Shown: positions 20,434 to 30,997 of the stretch, piece by piece
How the letters are laid out: the number at the start of each line of letters is the position of its first letter
How positions within the stretch are numbered: position 1 is the first letter of the stretch
Assembly: GCF_026151205.1 (NCBI RefSeq)
Contig: NC_087077.1
Location: 15,970,983 to 16,034,982, forward strand
Direction of reading: 5' to 3'
DNA from: Bolinopsis microptera
Lineage: Eukaryota; Ctenophora; Tentaculata; Lobata; Bolinopsidae
Length of the DNA: 64,000 bases
Made by a program: the position numbers and the translations under genes
Notes under the pieces: generated by a model
The model's input: only the letters and a program-made list of their open reading frames with translations
Database searches by the model: none
Told to the model about the DNA's origin: nothing

Positions 20434-21978
20434 ATGACAGTGAAGCTCGAGTTCAACAATGATTTCACGTACTTCCTGGAAAAGGATAAATTTAATGATT
20501 CAGTTCAGATTGTAACGGAATCTGAAATCATTAAATGTAGTGCAGTGTTATTAGCCCAACATAGTTCTGTGCTCAGAGAGTATATAAAAGAGGACAATGA
20601 ATTATTCCTTACAGACAACAAACACGTCAGAGAATGTTTGACCATTCTTTATGGTGGTTCAATCAGTCTGACTGAGGAAAACTTCCAAGATATTCTCAAG
20701 TTCATGGTAGCTTTTGATATTCCTGGAGCTCGAAAGCAGGTCTTGGATTGGATGTCCGAAAATAGATGGAATTTGGACAATGCAGGCTTGTTGATCAATG
20801 GTTCTATGGTCGCCATCAAGGCAATTGAAGGCAAGTGGAGGTGCTCAAAAGAAGAGATTTACAAACCGTGTAGGTTGATCTTCGGACAACACCTACCCAA
20901 AATAATCGTACCAGATAGCACTGATGAAAGGTATAAGAACCTTGACAGTGCCATAAACGATGTTATCTCAGGAGTTGTAGACAAGAAGGAACTACTCACT
21001 ATACTGCTTCACCAAGATCTTATCCCGGATTATATTCCGTGGGTCAATATGCTTCTAGACCAGTCCAACTACAAACTTTTATTGGATTCTTTTGAAAAAC
21101 CCGAAATTTCAAATGCAATGTCCCTATGTTCTCGGACTAAATTTGAAGAACTTTTTGAGAAAATGGAAGATTTTGACAACATAACACTGAAGGAATACAA
21201 GCATTTAAACAGATATAAGATGAAAATTAATGAAAAAATAACCGTGCTACAGTCATTAAGATTCATGAAAGAATGTGGCAGTCTTTACTCGTGCTGGAAG
21301 ATTCTTGATGCAGATGGAATGTTTGTGCTTTCTACGGCATTTACAGATAAATCAGACCAGTTTTGTGTCATAGAGTGTCTCCTGTCTTGGCTTGCAAGCA
21401 ATAAATCATCGTATGACATGGATATTGTCCAAAAAATTCTCTCAAAAGCTATCCATCATTGGTCAGGACACCCGCCGGAGAACATGAACGTTCAAGCATA
21501 CACGGTCTATGTAAAGAATGCTATGGATATGCTGCAAATTCTTCCAACCCAATATAACGCAATCAGTAAGATCATGAAAGATCGATCAAATTGCCATGTA
21601 TTGAGCTTGCAGACCCAAAGCTTCCGCGGCGAAGATATTTCATTCAATTTATCGGTACAAGATCTAATGTCAGGGGCTAAGTTCACTGTTAGTGTTACTC
21701 TGTATCAGGATAGAACCCCAAAAGTTAGCTGTGATCAATCCTTCGGAAACCATAACTACCATCTTTACGTCTATGCTTGTAAAAATGAAAGCTCACAAAC
21801 AACTTATAACAATGGCACTATTACTAAAACTAGACTGCCTCTTTACTGTGATCCAGACAGCGCTTACAAAACACTCAAACTTTTCCCGGTAGCATACTGT
21901 TCAAGTCTTGTACGTCACGCTCAATATCATCAAGGCCAGGACAATATAACTTTCTCAGTTATCTGGGTTAGTGTCTAA
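20434..21978 (+). CDS. BTB-domain protein (514 aa)
   Basis: Residues of roughly 12-110 form a BTB/POZ fold: FNDSVQIVTESEIIKCSAVL, then VLREYIKEDNELFLTDN, LTILYGGSISL and FMVAFDIPGARKQVLDWM follow the usual order of BTB secondary elements. After that comes a mainly helical region that could be BACK-like, but no kelch repeats, MATH domain, ankyrins or zinc fingers are seen. The C-terminal 130 residues look beta-rich and are unassigned. BTB proteins usually dimerise and often act as substrate adaptors for Cullin-3 ubiquitin ligases; that role is an inference here. The frame is intronless from ATG to TAA, and an acceptor-like CTCTGCAG directly precedes the ATG, so an upstream non-coding exon is likely. 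Confidence 0.8.
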   Translation: MTVKLEFNNDFTYFLEKDKFNDSVQIVTESEIIKCSAVLLAQHSSVLREYIKEDNELFLTDNKHVRECLTILYGGSISLTEENFQDILKFMVAFDIPGARKQVLDWMSENRWNLDNAGLLINGSMVAIKAIEGKWRCSKEEIYKPCRLIFGQHLPKIIVPDSTDERYKNLDSAINDVISGVVDKKELLTILLHQDLIPDYIPWVNMLLDQSNYKLLLDSFEKPEISNAMSLCSRTKFEELFEKMEDFDNITLKEYKHLNRYKMKINEKITVLQSLRFMKECGSLYSCWKILDADGMFVLSTAFTDKSDQFCVIECLLSWLASNKSSYDMDIVQKILSKAIHHWSGHPPENMNVQAYTVYVKNAMDMLQILPTQYNAISKIMKDRSNCHVLSLQTQSFRGEDISFNLSVQDLMSGAKFTVSVTLYQDRTPKVSCDQSFGNHNYHLYVYACKNESSQTTYNNGTITKTRLPLYCDPDSAYKTLKLFPVAYCSSLVRHAQYHQGQDNITFSVIWVSV

Positions 21979-22442
21979 GATTATTATTATAGTACTACTA
22001 CTATATAAACTTGGTTAATACGTTTCTCTGTATCTGTTTTTCTTTGTTTTGGTTTTGAAGAGTAAAGGTTATAAGTAATGTGAGGCTAATAGTAATTTGG
22101 TTGGTGTAATATCCGGATCGAAAAGTTGTTTATAAGTCGCATTTAATTGTGATGATTCTGATCAAACATTTTTTATCATTACGTTTTTGCGACAAGTGAA
22201 ATTGCTCTTTTTCAGGAATATTCCCATTAAAAGGGCATTTTTATTTTTTACTAAGCGCAAAAACGGAATGACCAAAAATTTTAAATCAGTGCTTTGGCTG
22301 GTTTTATTGTTGTGAAACCTGATCTCAAAGTATGTGTAAGAATATTTCATTTTAACAAATATTTTAGTCTATACAGGCCATTTTATGTTCTAGCCTGACA
22401 TATTTTAGTAGGTAATAGAGTTTTAAAGTTTATACTTCTATA
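21979..22442. other. 3' flank of the BTB gene
   Basis: No gene is visible. The stretch presumably contains the 3' untranslated region; no perfect AATAAA was noticed close to the stop. Confidence 0.4.
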
Positions 22443-24103
22443 CGGGTAAACCGCCCCTAAAACGTCACCTGTTTTTTGAGCCCAGATTGCCGAGTTAGGG
22501 CTAAATTTACAAGGTTCTGAAGTGTCTAGGAATAATATTTAAACCTGTTTCTAGCCTGCCAGGAAGATTTGGAAATTTGAAAATAAAATCAGGTACAATT
22601 TTTTTGACGTTGAAATGGAGTCACTTTTAAAACACCACCCCTAAAATGTCAACTCTATATGTGTGATAATTACAAAATGTACAGGAGGCCTGATTTATCT
22701 TTTGTCACTAGTACTATTTGTTTTGTCTTATTAAAACATTAAGCTACTTGAAAACATTCACTCACTAAAGGAAGTACCTCAAAACAGTAATCACCCCCTA
22801 AAATGTCACGTGCACCACCCCTAAAACGTCAGCTAAAACAGGTTGTGTAGCACTCAGAATGTTGCTCAATTATTAATTTTAACCACTTCTGGAACAAATA
22901 TAACCTATTTCTGAGAGGTGTCGACCAGAATTTCTCTCTCTGTTGAAAAAAAAAATGGTGGAATTTAGTCAATTTACTTTTTGTGACATTTTGGGGACTT
23001 TTTTTTGAATACCCAGAACTTACGGCAAAACATTAACTCAGTCAACAAAATTTACACCTGTAGTTAGATTATCTAGTTATAAACTAACTATTGGCACAAA
23101 AGAAATGGATTCAATGTGATTTTAACCTTGTGCAAATTGCATGTTTTAATTGCATTTTTTGGGATTTTTAACATCATCCTGCATTTTGGCAATTTTAGTG
23201 ACCTGTAGTTAACTAAGCCAACCCAGTAATCGATCTGACCTTCTCTATAGACTAGATTTGACTGCTTTTAGCAAAATTGAATGTCAAAAACTACGGTTTT
23301 TGGTACTTACTAGTTTATGGTAAACCTATGATATGCCCCCTAAAATGTCATTTTTTTCTCCCCTAAAATGTCATTTTTTCTCCCCTAAAATGTCAAATTT
23401 GTATTTTGTTCGCATGGTGTGCGATAATAGCTCTTGTTTTGGCACTTGTTAATTATTAACATCAACTAAATTAACGAAATGTGAGTATGCATTGCATCTT
23501 AGGAAAAGCCTGAGTAATTTGATCAGGTTAAAATGACATTTTAGGGGGGATAATTAGACATTTTAGGGGATGTTTATTGCAATTAATAAAATAAAACTAA
23601 TTCCTTGAGCTGCCAAAGCTTTCCAATATTACCATTAGATGCTAAATATGATGTTTAATAGGCTGGTACCTCCATTTTATGGTGCTTGTAGTCTCAAAGC
23701 CAGAATCTGATAAAATGACATTTTAGGGGGCGGCCAGTTGACATTTTAGGGGAGGGTAGTAATATTGAGTAATGTATAACTTTCCATATCTCCAGTCATA
23801 TGTACAAAGTTGCTAAAATATGTAAATATCACTATCCTAGACCAAAACTGAGTTAATATTAATGAATTCCAGATTTATAAAATTGTGCGCTTTTTTTCAA
23901 AAGTAAAAAATTCGTACAAAGTGAAAATAATGGCCTTATGGCATCATTTAGATTCAATTTCAGGATGTGGCAGGGTCTGAATGATATTTTTGTATGTTTA
24001 GGAGTTACAAATGATTAGGTAAGATACTTTCTAAGAAGATGGGATCTATTCAATCAAGAGTGGCGTTTTAGGGGTGGCTGACATTTTAGGGGCGGTTTAC
24101 CCG
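22443..24103. mobile_element. 1.66-kb TA-flanked non-autonomous transposon with oriented motif array
   Basis: The element is bounded by TA on both sides (22441-22442 and 24104-24105) and by terminal inverted repeats beginning CGGGTAAACCGCCCCTAAAA and ending with its inverse. Inside, the word CCCCTAAAA(T/C)GTCA occurs about seven times in the left part (near 22452, 22638, 22796, 22817, 23337, 23360, 23382) and its reverse complement about six times in the right part (near 23534, 23557, 23716, 23739, 24062, 24079). Orientation switches once, around 23.4-23.5 kb. No open frame of useful length is present. I infer a non-autonomous TA-targeting DNA transposon with many subterminal transposase-binding sites. 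An isolated match (gacattttaggggatgttga) at about 41222 may be a relic. Confidence 0.8.
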
Positions 24104-24149
24104 TATTCATTTCGATGCCTGTTTTGCTTAACATTTGTATTTCCTTTGA

Positions 24150-24433
24150 ATAAATCTGCTTGTCTACTGGCCCTGACGTTGCGAGTTCGAATCCCAGTTG
24201 GGCCAAAATTTCAAAATTGATGGGCAGCCGTCACTCACCAAACCATGGTGTGAATGGTTGTGGCTTTCATTAGAGCTGCGAAAATAACACGAGGCGAGTG
24301 CATATGCCTGGGGCTGCATCCCGCATATGTTGCAGGGAAATCTGTACCGAAAGGACCGTGGCCACACCGCAAAAGAAAAGGAGATCGGCCCCTCGATCCT
24401 AGCTTGCTAAGTTCGCCATTGTTGTTGTTGTTT
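24150..24433 (+). mobile_element. tRNA-derived SINE
   Basis: A B-box-like word, GCGAGTTCGAATCCCAG, lies at 24180-24196, the T-loop region of a tRNA. It is followed by about 220 bp of unrelated body and a (GTT)n tail (ccattgttgttgttgttt) near 24415-24432. A convincing A box and a full cloverleaf are absent, so this is not a tRNA gene. The 5' end is unclear and could be truncated where it meets the preceding transposon. Confidence 0.55.
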
Positions 24434-25469
24434 ATAAATTTTAGCTAGGACGTGACAGTACAGTAGATAGAAAACAGTGTAATGTGACTGGGTCGGGCTA
24501 TTCCCAACTGTCATATTGAGAGAGATTAGACTGATCAGAGAGATATAGAGAGAGAGGTAGAGAGGGTTGTTTGGGAAATGTGACGTCATTGAAGGGCGGA
24601 TCAAAGAGAAAAGTAGCTCATTCGGAACCCTATCTTACAAAGAGAGCTCCTCAAATCGTTATTAATAATTATATTATAATTGATTAGTCTTTGAGCTAAG
24701 AGACATCTAAGAGTCTATCATGATTTTACATGATAGAATTAACAATTTAACAAGACTCAAAATTTGGATGCTGGGATTCTTCCTAGAGGGCCCTTGCCAG
24801 TTTTATTCTACGTGAAGAGGAATTTTGGACGTTGATAAAAGAGATCAGTTAAAAATTCAAAAAATCGCTTGATCCCAAAAACCCTAACAGTAACTGGTTA
24901 GGCCCTATCTCAGGAACTAAAAGAGTTGTTCAGTTTTTTGCGAACTGTTCTTAAATCGTATCGTTAAAAACGTTTTTCCACCAAGAGGAACATTGGGGAA
25001 CTTGGTCCTTTCAAGTTATTTAAAAATGTTGGATTTATAGTTATTAGTTATTCTGCTGTTTTATTCAGTTCAATAAAAATTCATTAATTAAATTCCAGAC
25101 ATAATGCTGTGTCGAAGAAAATTTACATACTCATAAATCATGTACATCATCAAAATTAACTATAACAGTGACTATAACGTTTTATGAAAATTCTCACAGT
25201 TTCGCAACTGCGAGCAGTAAAAAGTGGTAAAACTGTAACCCAAGAAATGAAACGTCTTCGGTTTTATCGACGCAGGGATCTTTTCACTTCTATTTCTAAA
25301 GTCTTAATCTGGTTGACTGTTCTGCACCTCTAACACTAAGGGAACTTTACTTCCAATCTTCCCTCCCTCTGAACCCTAACGAGGTGCCGTTCAAAACGTT
25401 CTCTCAAATCTCACCCTCAAATCTGATCTCCTGAGAGACCCTGAAACAGTCCCCTCAGTACCTCCCAGC
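24434..25469. other. non-coding interval
   Basis: No gene is supported. There is a purine-rich agagag tract near 24535-24565. The final ~100 bp before 25470 probably belong to the 3' untranslated region of the minus-strand exon that follows. Confidence 0.4.
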
Positions 25470-25631
25470 CTATCTGTCTAGGTTCTCATACTGTTCCAGT
25501 TCGTCTCGAATGTTCTCCAAGAAGTGGTTTATCTCTGCTACTCTGTGTCGGTTCCTCTGCACCTCTCCCTCGCTAATTCGGGCGTTGTAGCTCTCTTTGC
25601 TGTTCCCTACCCGGGTCACTATATCATCCTC
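25470..25631 (-). CDS. 3'-terminal exon of an unidentified gene (53 aa)
   Basis: On the minus strand a CCCCTTCAG acceptor is followed by an open exon of 53 codons that ends in TAG. It encodes a charged, helical segment including VQRNRHRVAEINHFLENIRD and ends ELEQYENLDR. The exon is phase 0 and richer in GC than its surroundings, as are the certain exons of this window. The rest of the gene would lie at higher coordinates on the same strand, but I could not identify another exon. No family is recognised; a coiled-coil C-terminus is the most that can be said. It could also be a processed fragment. Confidence 0.4.
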   Translation of the reverse strand, partial: EDDIVTRVGNSKESYNARISEGEVQRNRHRVAEINHFLENIRDELEQYENLDR

Positions 25632-27530
25632 CTGAAGGGGCGAGGCATTAGATTGTGATCACAATTTTAGTTAACGTTGTCGCTGGTTTATCATACGCTA
25701 GCAGGCAAGTAGATAGAATATCATATAAGATATATTTCCATTAAATCATAAAATGAAATTTGTCACCCTGAACATATATGCTTGTCCGGTCCAAACATTG
25801 AACCCGCGCAAATCATAGGGATGGTTTAGTTTGGTTGTTGGAATTATAATAAACTGTTAAAAGTTGTTATCTCTATTTCGAAGGAATTTTCAGCATCCTT
25901 TGTTATTTCCAGTGGCTAGATCAAAGACACTCACGAAGTCTGCTCCATGATATCCACATTGAGTTACCACCATAGCCTTGGTTTTTGATGTTGTGGAAAG
26001 GGTGGTCTTTCAAGACTAGCTCACTCATTTTGTTCCTTTTATCTGTTGTACATCTGGACAGTCAGTACAGGGTGAAGTGAAATTTGAGCCCTCGCCATAC
26101 AAATACACAGTGGGAATCAAATTTCTGCTTTTGGAAGCGGTGTAGAAATTCATTCAATATGTTGTCGGATAGAATAGCTTAGAAAACCAAGGTTCAGTTG
26201 CCTTGTTGTTTTGGGCGGAAACTTGTGCTTTGTGGCGCTCACTTTAGGTGCTCTGTATACCCTTCCAGCTGGTATGGCTGTTTTATGGTCGATTGCAAAG
26301 CTGTTCACTGTAAATGTTTCATCACTGATTTACTGAAGCTGGACCATCCTTTTATTGATAGGTGGTGGAGTTTTTTTCTGCTCATGGTTATTTTATGATT
26401 TTTAGATCCTCATAGTGAAGTGTTCTGGAAGTATCGAACGATTTCCACAATAAGAAAAATGAAATACATCTTTACCTTTCCAGTTAGTGCGCTGAGTGCC
26501 TGATTTCAATTGGTCATCAATAAGGTGTTTCAGTGGATCTCTTTAGTTCGGGATTTATTCAGTTAAGGATGTGCTTCACTGAGTTCACTTGGTTGGATAT
26601 GTTGAGTGGCAACCACACCAGTATCATATCTGCGTTAGTTAGTCTTACAATTGAAACATGCACCCAAAGGCTGCTTTTATGTCTTTTACCAGCCCGCTTC
26701 CAATTTTTCTTTGATACTTCTTATTATTGATCCAGACAGTTCAGAATAGTGGATCGTGAATCGATGAGAACTTCAATTAGCTTACAATGACATGTTGTCT
26801 AATACACTGTTGCGTGTTTGTATTACTTGCATATTTGTAGCCACCGCCAAGTATCTTTCTGTTAATTTCCTTGCCGTGCCATATTTAGGCATTATCTCTA
26901 CAGAGGTACCAGAACTCTTCCACCTACGGCAATAAGTGATTTGGACCTTAACCTGATCAACACTCCTAAACCCTAAAAGGTCATGGAGTGCTTGTTGGAT
27001 GGGGCCTAAACTGCTTTTTGTTTTGATGTGAATTTGTTATATATTATTCTAAGGGTTTTATTTTTTATCTCAGTTTTTAAAATTTATACCATTTTTAAAG
27101 AATTTTTATATAGGGTCATTGCTATATTATATGTATATTGTTTGAATAAGCCTGTATATTTAATTGCGAATGGAATGCATGTTTTATAACAAAGGGGTTT
27201 TATGAATGCGGCTCAGATTTATATTGTTACCGTTTTGTTTACTTAACCAATAATAAGGGGCCATAATTGTTTCAATTATGTAACTGTATAGAATTATTAT
27301 TATTATTACTTAACCAATTGGTTTGTGTATTGGTAAGAGTGTCTAACCTTATGGTTGGACAATGACCATTACTGAAATTATCTGTATATATTGCTTGGAT
27401 GACCTTTTCTCTTCAGTAAAATGGTTTTGAATTTTGTGTAATTGACATTCCACAAATTCATAATTAGAAGATGTGCCTTTGTCTTCTTGAGAAGGACTGT
27501 CCCAGGACATTTCACCTAAGAATTTGTCCA
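25632..27530. other. interval with minus-strand coding debris
   Basis: On the minus strand several decayed protein-like fragments can be read between about 26930 and 25950, separated by stops (for example FAIDHKTAIPAGRVYR and DHPFHNIKNQGYGG). A further minus-strand frame lies at 27349-27531. They suggest an old transposable element or pseudogene, but I do not recognise the family. The stretch at 27000-27150 shares wording with 62880-62960 (ggtcattg..tatgtatattgtttgaa), so it is partly a dispersed repeat. Confidence 0.35.
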
Positions 27531-27532
27531 AG

Positions 27533-28030
27533 AAAGTTCATTTTCTACCAGTTAGATTTAGAATAGATTTTAAGATTGCCCTACTTGCCTACAAGTGTTT
27601 AAATAATATAGCTCCTCCTTACTTAAAAGAGTTGATATCTCCTAGGCAGCAAAGTTTTAAAAATGTACGTCTTGATAATGATTATTTTTACCTTAGTTTT
27701 CCGCCCTCTCCTAACTATGTAAACACAGAGAAAGCTTTTAGTCACTGTGCAGTTAAAGTATTTAATTCCTTGCCATACGACATAAGATCAGCTGAGTCAG
27801 TTACATCTTTCAAGACCAAACTTAAAACATACTTCTTTTCTCTAGCATTTGATTGATTTTGCATTTACATAGGTAAAATGAACTTGTCATGTCTAATTTT
27901 CAATTAAACTAAGCTCAGTTAATGTAAGAGCCGCTTTAGAAAGCACTGGAGTTTATCTCCAGGATTAAATTATATCGAGTTATATGATTTAGCTATAAGG
28001 CGGTTTATAAATGTTGTATTTATTATTTAT
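27533..28030 (+). mobile_element. 5'-truncated L2/CR1-type LINE fragment
   Basis: The open frame at about 27536-27856 matches the C-terminal end of reverse-transcriptase proteins of this group: HFLPVRFRIDFKIALLAYKC, NIAPPYLKELISPR and AFSHCAVKVFNSLPYDIRSA, with a final FKTKLKTYFF. It is followed by a 3' tail with gtaagagccgctttagaaag and taaggcggtttataaatg, which can pair, and by ATT-rich repeats. These are typical of L2-like 3' ends. The rest of the element is missing, consistent with 5' truncation on insertion. Confidence 0.8.
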
Positions 28031-28154
28031 TATTATTTATTAATATTACATAAATAACTGTTTAACTTGCAAGTGTTTCCAATATTTTATCACACTTTTG
28101 TTTTCGTTGTAGATACTAGAATCTGTTTAGTCATGTATTTCTATTCATACGCAG

Positions 28155-28278
28155 GATATGGTATTCATAACCGACCCTTTGCAACATATGCTGGGGAGTT
28201 TAGCGGACTTCAACTACATTCCCTATGGGGTGTACAGGATTGCTATGAAACTTAGATACATTCAGAAGAAAACTAGAC
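28155..28278 (+). CDS. dystrophin-like exon A: first EF-hand region start
   Basis: The acceptor is TTCATACGCAG and the donor AC|GTGAGT. Phase 0 in, phase 1 out. It encodes DPLQHMLGSLADFNY and YGVYRIAMKLRYIQKK, aligning with the helix that begins the EF-hand region after the WW domain in dystrophin. Confidence 0.85.
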
Positions 28279-28427
28279 GTGAGTTTAAAGGCAAAACATC
28301 TGAAATCGAAAATTTACCATGTTTTTGGTTATTAATTTCTCAAAATTCATTTTTGAATGACACAACATGATGGATGACCTAGAGGGAATAGAAACTATCA
28401 ATTTAAGAGATTTTATCCCTATTTCAG

Positions 28428-28555
28428 TGTGTCATGTAACTACAGATATGTGGAAGACAGTGGTAGAAGAACACTGTCTTGAGAACCCTAACTTAGTATT
28501 GCAACCAGCTGAGATTAGCTCTGTTGTTACGTCCCTTCTCCAGGCTGTTGCACAG
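28428..28555 (+). CDS. dystrophin-like exon B: EF-hand region
   Basis: Acceptor CCCTATTTCAG, donor CACAG|GTCACT; phase 1 in, 0 out. It encodes CHVTTDMWKTVVEEHCLENP and EISSVVTSLLQAVAQ, the counterpart of the segment leading to the first EF-hand-like fold. Confidence 0.8.
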
Positions 28556-28804
28556 GTCACTATCAGCTTTATGACCCTTTTAGTTCTGAATTATAAATCA
28601 CAAAATTAAAAAATATTGTAAGAATTAGTCATGATAGTACACAAATTATGATAGTACGCAAAATACACAATCATTTTGGGGGCAATGATATAATTTTCTA
28701 TGAGTTGCTCCAAAATCCAGACATTTTTCATCATTACAATACAATGTCATTCATTACTGATATATCCTAATAACAAATAAGATGATAGTGTATATTATTA
28801 TTAG

Positions 28805-28961
28805 GAGGTGGGAGACGAGGTAATGATAAACGAGGATGAGTGTGCTAGATTGATGTTATCTTGGTTTTCCATCCTCTACCCTCAATCTGCCCTCACAGCT
28901 CTTCAACTGAATATTCCTGTTATCCTTTTGTGTAACTCTGAAACTATTGCCAAACATCACC
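28805..28961 (+). CDS. dystrophin-like exon C: EF-hand region
   Basis: Acceptor TATTATTATTAG, donor CACC|GTTAGT; phase 0 in, 1 out. It encodes CARLMLSWFSILYPQ and ALTALQLNIPVILLCNSE, matching the CLNWLL..VYD...I.VLSFK..I..LC pattern of dystrophins. The acidic calcium-ligand loop is not preserved, as is usual in the family. Confidence 0.8.
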
Positions 28962-30058
28962 GTTAGTTAAATCTTTGACAATAGTTCCTATCATGTTTTA
29001 ATTGTGTTTTTAGCACTTTTGAAAAAGTCTATTAATATCATATCAGCAACATAGCATTAAGTATAAAAATTATAATTTTAGTATACAAATTAAACAGCCA
29101 ACAGATAATCTTGTGATAGTTTTTTAAGGCTACTACAGTTCATAACCTGCATGATGAGTATTTATCTTAGTACAATGTGGTACTTTACATGAAGTTGATA
29201 TTGCATGTTACACTAGTATAAACAGCTCACACCACTAAGCCTCTTACTCGTCTAAGATTTTCACTAAATATAGTTCTAACTATTAAGTAGAGTATAAAGT
29301 AACGTGACACCTATCGTATACGTAAAGTTGAGACAAGCTCGTGATTTGTTAGTGTCCAAGTACATGTTAGATGCCCTTCATGATGTTTAGCGCGAGCTCT
29401 GCTTGTTTACTGGATAAAATGCTGCTTGGGAAAAAGAGTTGTGATTATTTATTCTGAATGTTTAAATAGTTTGTTTTTCTGTGGAGAAGCTAAAACCACA
29501 GTTACTAAACAAAGAGCTTATGAGTAGAAGATGTGTTGTAAGTTAAACTGCTTTTTAAATGTGGAGTAAAGCAAGTGAGATCATGTTTCAGTATGATAAA
29601 CGTCATTAGGCCAGCCCCTCCTATATTTAATACTCGTGACAAAGGTTTAAAATTCATGCAAAATGAACACTGCATGCCATAGATATCTCACATTAAACTA
29701 AAACAAACATGTGAGAAAATCATTTCTCTGTGTTTTCGGAATCTGAAATGAGATCAGACAATACGACTTTATGGGGGAGGGAGAGAGCGTTCCAAAAACA
29801 TGTGTTTAAGTAAAATACCTATTATCCTAGTGAGTAGTAGACCTATTAGTATTGGTAGTATTATATTTATATAATATGTCTGATGGGGAGGCGGATTATC
29901 GTTGTGTAGTTCTGTGAATGTACCATTAACACACGATGTTTTCAATACACTAATCAACGAACAAGCTCGACTCCCAAGGGTGAAATCGGTGTGAAACAAT
30001 ATCACTGTAAAATGGGTGAGATTAGTTGATGCTATCTAACCCCCTATCTCCTCCGCAG
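28962..30058. other. intron C-D of the dystrophin-like gene
   Basis: About 1.1 kb of AT-rich sequence. I see no gene or clear repeat. Confidence 0.6.
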
Positions 30059-30172
30059 TACTATTCGAGATGACGAGGATGTCAGGGTACGAGCTAACAC
30101 ACAAGCAGCTCTCTCACATGTTACATCTCTCTTCTTATCTCATCTTGTCATGTGGCGAGAACACTTCACTAG
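30059..30172 (+). CDS. dystrophin-like exon D: second EF-hand region
   Basis: Acceptor CTCCTCCGCAG, donor CTAG|GTATGT; phase 1 in, 1 out. It encodes LLFEMTRMSGYELTHKQLSH and continues to SCGENTSLG, the counterpart of YLFKQVASSTG..DQRRLGLLL. Confidence 0.8.
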
Positions 30173-30835
30173 GTATGTAGATACATTCTCTACATTCTTC
30201 GAATATCTTCCATGTTTGGTATGATTCATTTTACATTTTCTTGTAAAGTTCTTTACAAATTTAATAAAGGTTGTTTTTAATCATGGAGACTAGATTGCTA
30301 GCTGGGACCTTTATATTCTTGACACGTGACAGCAATCAACTTATCAGTGCAGCCTGAAAAGCAACAGAAAATAAAAGTCGCGAAAAATTGCGTTGTCCAG
30401 CTCCATCTCCCCAATAACTCACTAACTCAGATTTCATTGCCAAGTCCTATTTTGACGAGTATTCGTGACTGAACTTGTAAGCATTATAGAAGAGTTTAAA
30501 ACTCATAATTATTGTTAAAACAGTATTGCCACCAGGCATATTGTCGCGGTCCACTGACGTTCTGTGTGTTTTGTCGGTGAAATCTATTACAAGATTTGAG
30601 AAGACAAAAATAAATATTACACTATATTTACATAACAGCGAAGTTACAATCCATTTTAACACAGTATGGCAGACCGAATTAACATTACGTATTTGAAGAA
30701 ACTGAAGATTTGAGTTAGTTTAATGGATTGAGCTGAAAATAACGCACACTTTTACGAAATTAATGGTTATTCAGATTACCTCATCCCCATCTATAATTAC
30801 TTCTGTTACCTTTCTGTTTTACTTCTGTTCACCAG

Positions 30836-30997
30836 GTTCCAGTGGTAGTCAGACTGTAGCACAGAGCTGCTTCTACTTCAACAACATGCCCCTACACCGC
30901 GGTGTTACACTACAACAGTATGAGAGGTGGATACTATCAGAACCGGAGTATTTAGCCTGGGTTCCTACTCTATACAGACTCAACATATCTCAGCACA
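30836..30997 (+). CDS. dystrophin-like exon E: segment before the ZZ finger
   Basis: Acceptor CTGTTCACCAG, donor CACA|GTGAGT; phase 1 in, 1 out. It encodes VAQSCFYFNN, then ERWILSEPEYLAWVPTLYRL, very close to the SV.SCF.F....F..W...EPQ.MVWLPVLHR pattern that precedes the ZZ domain in dystrophin and dystrobrevin. Confidence 0.88.

Noticed and set aside
24164-24240. tRNA gene
   Set aside because: Only a B-box-like word is present; there is no cloverleaf or A box, and a GTT-repeat tail follows, so a SINE is more likely.
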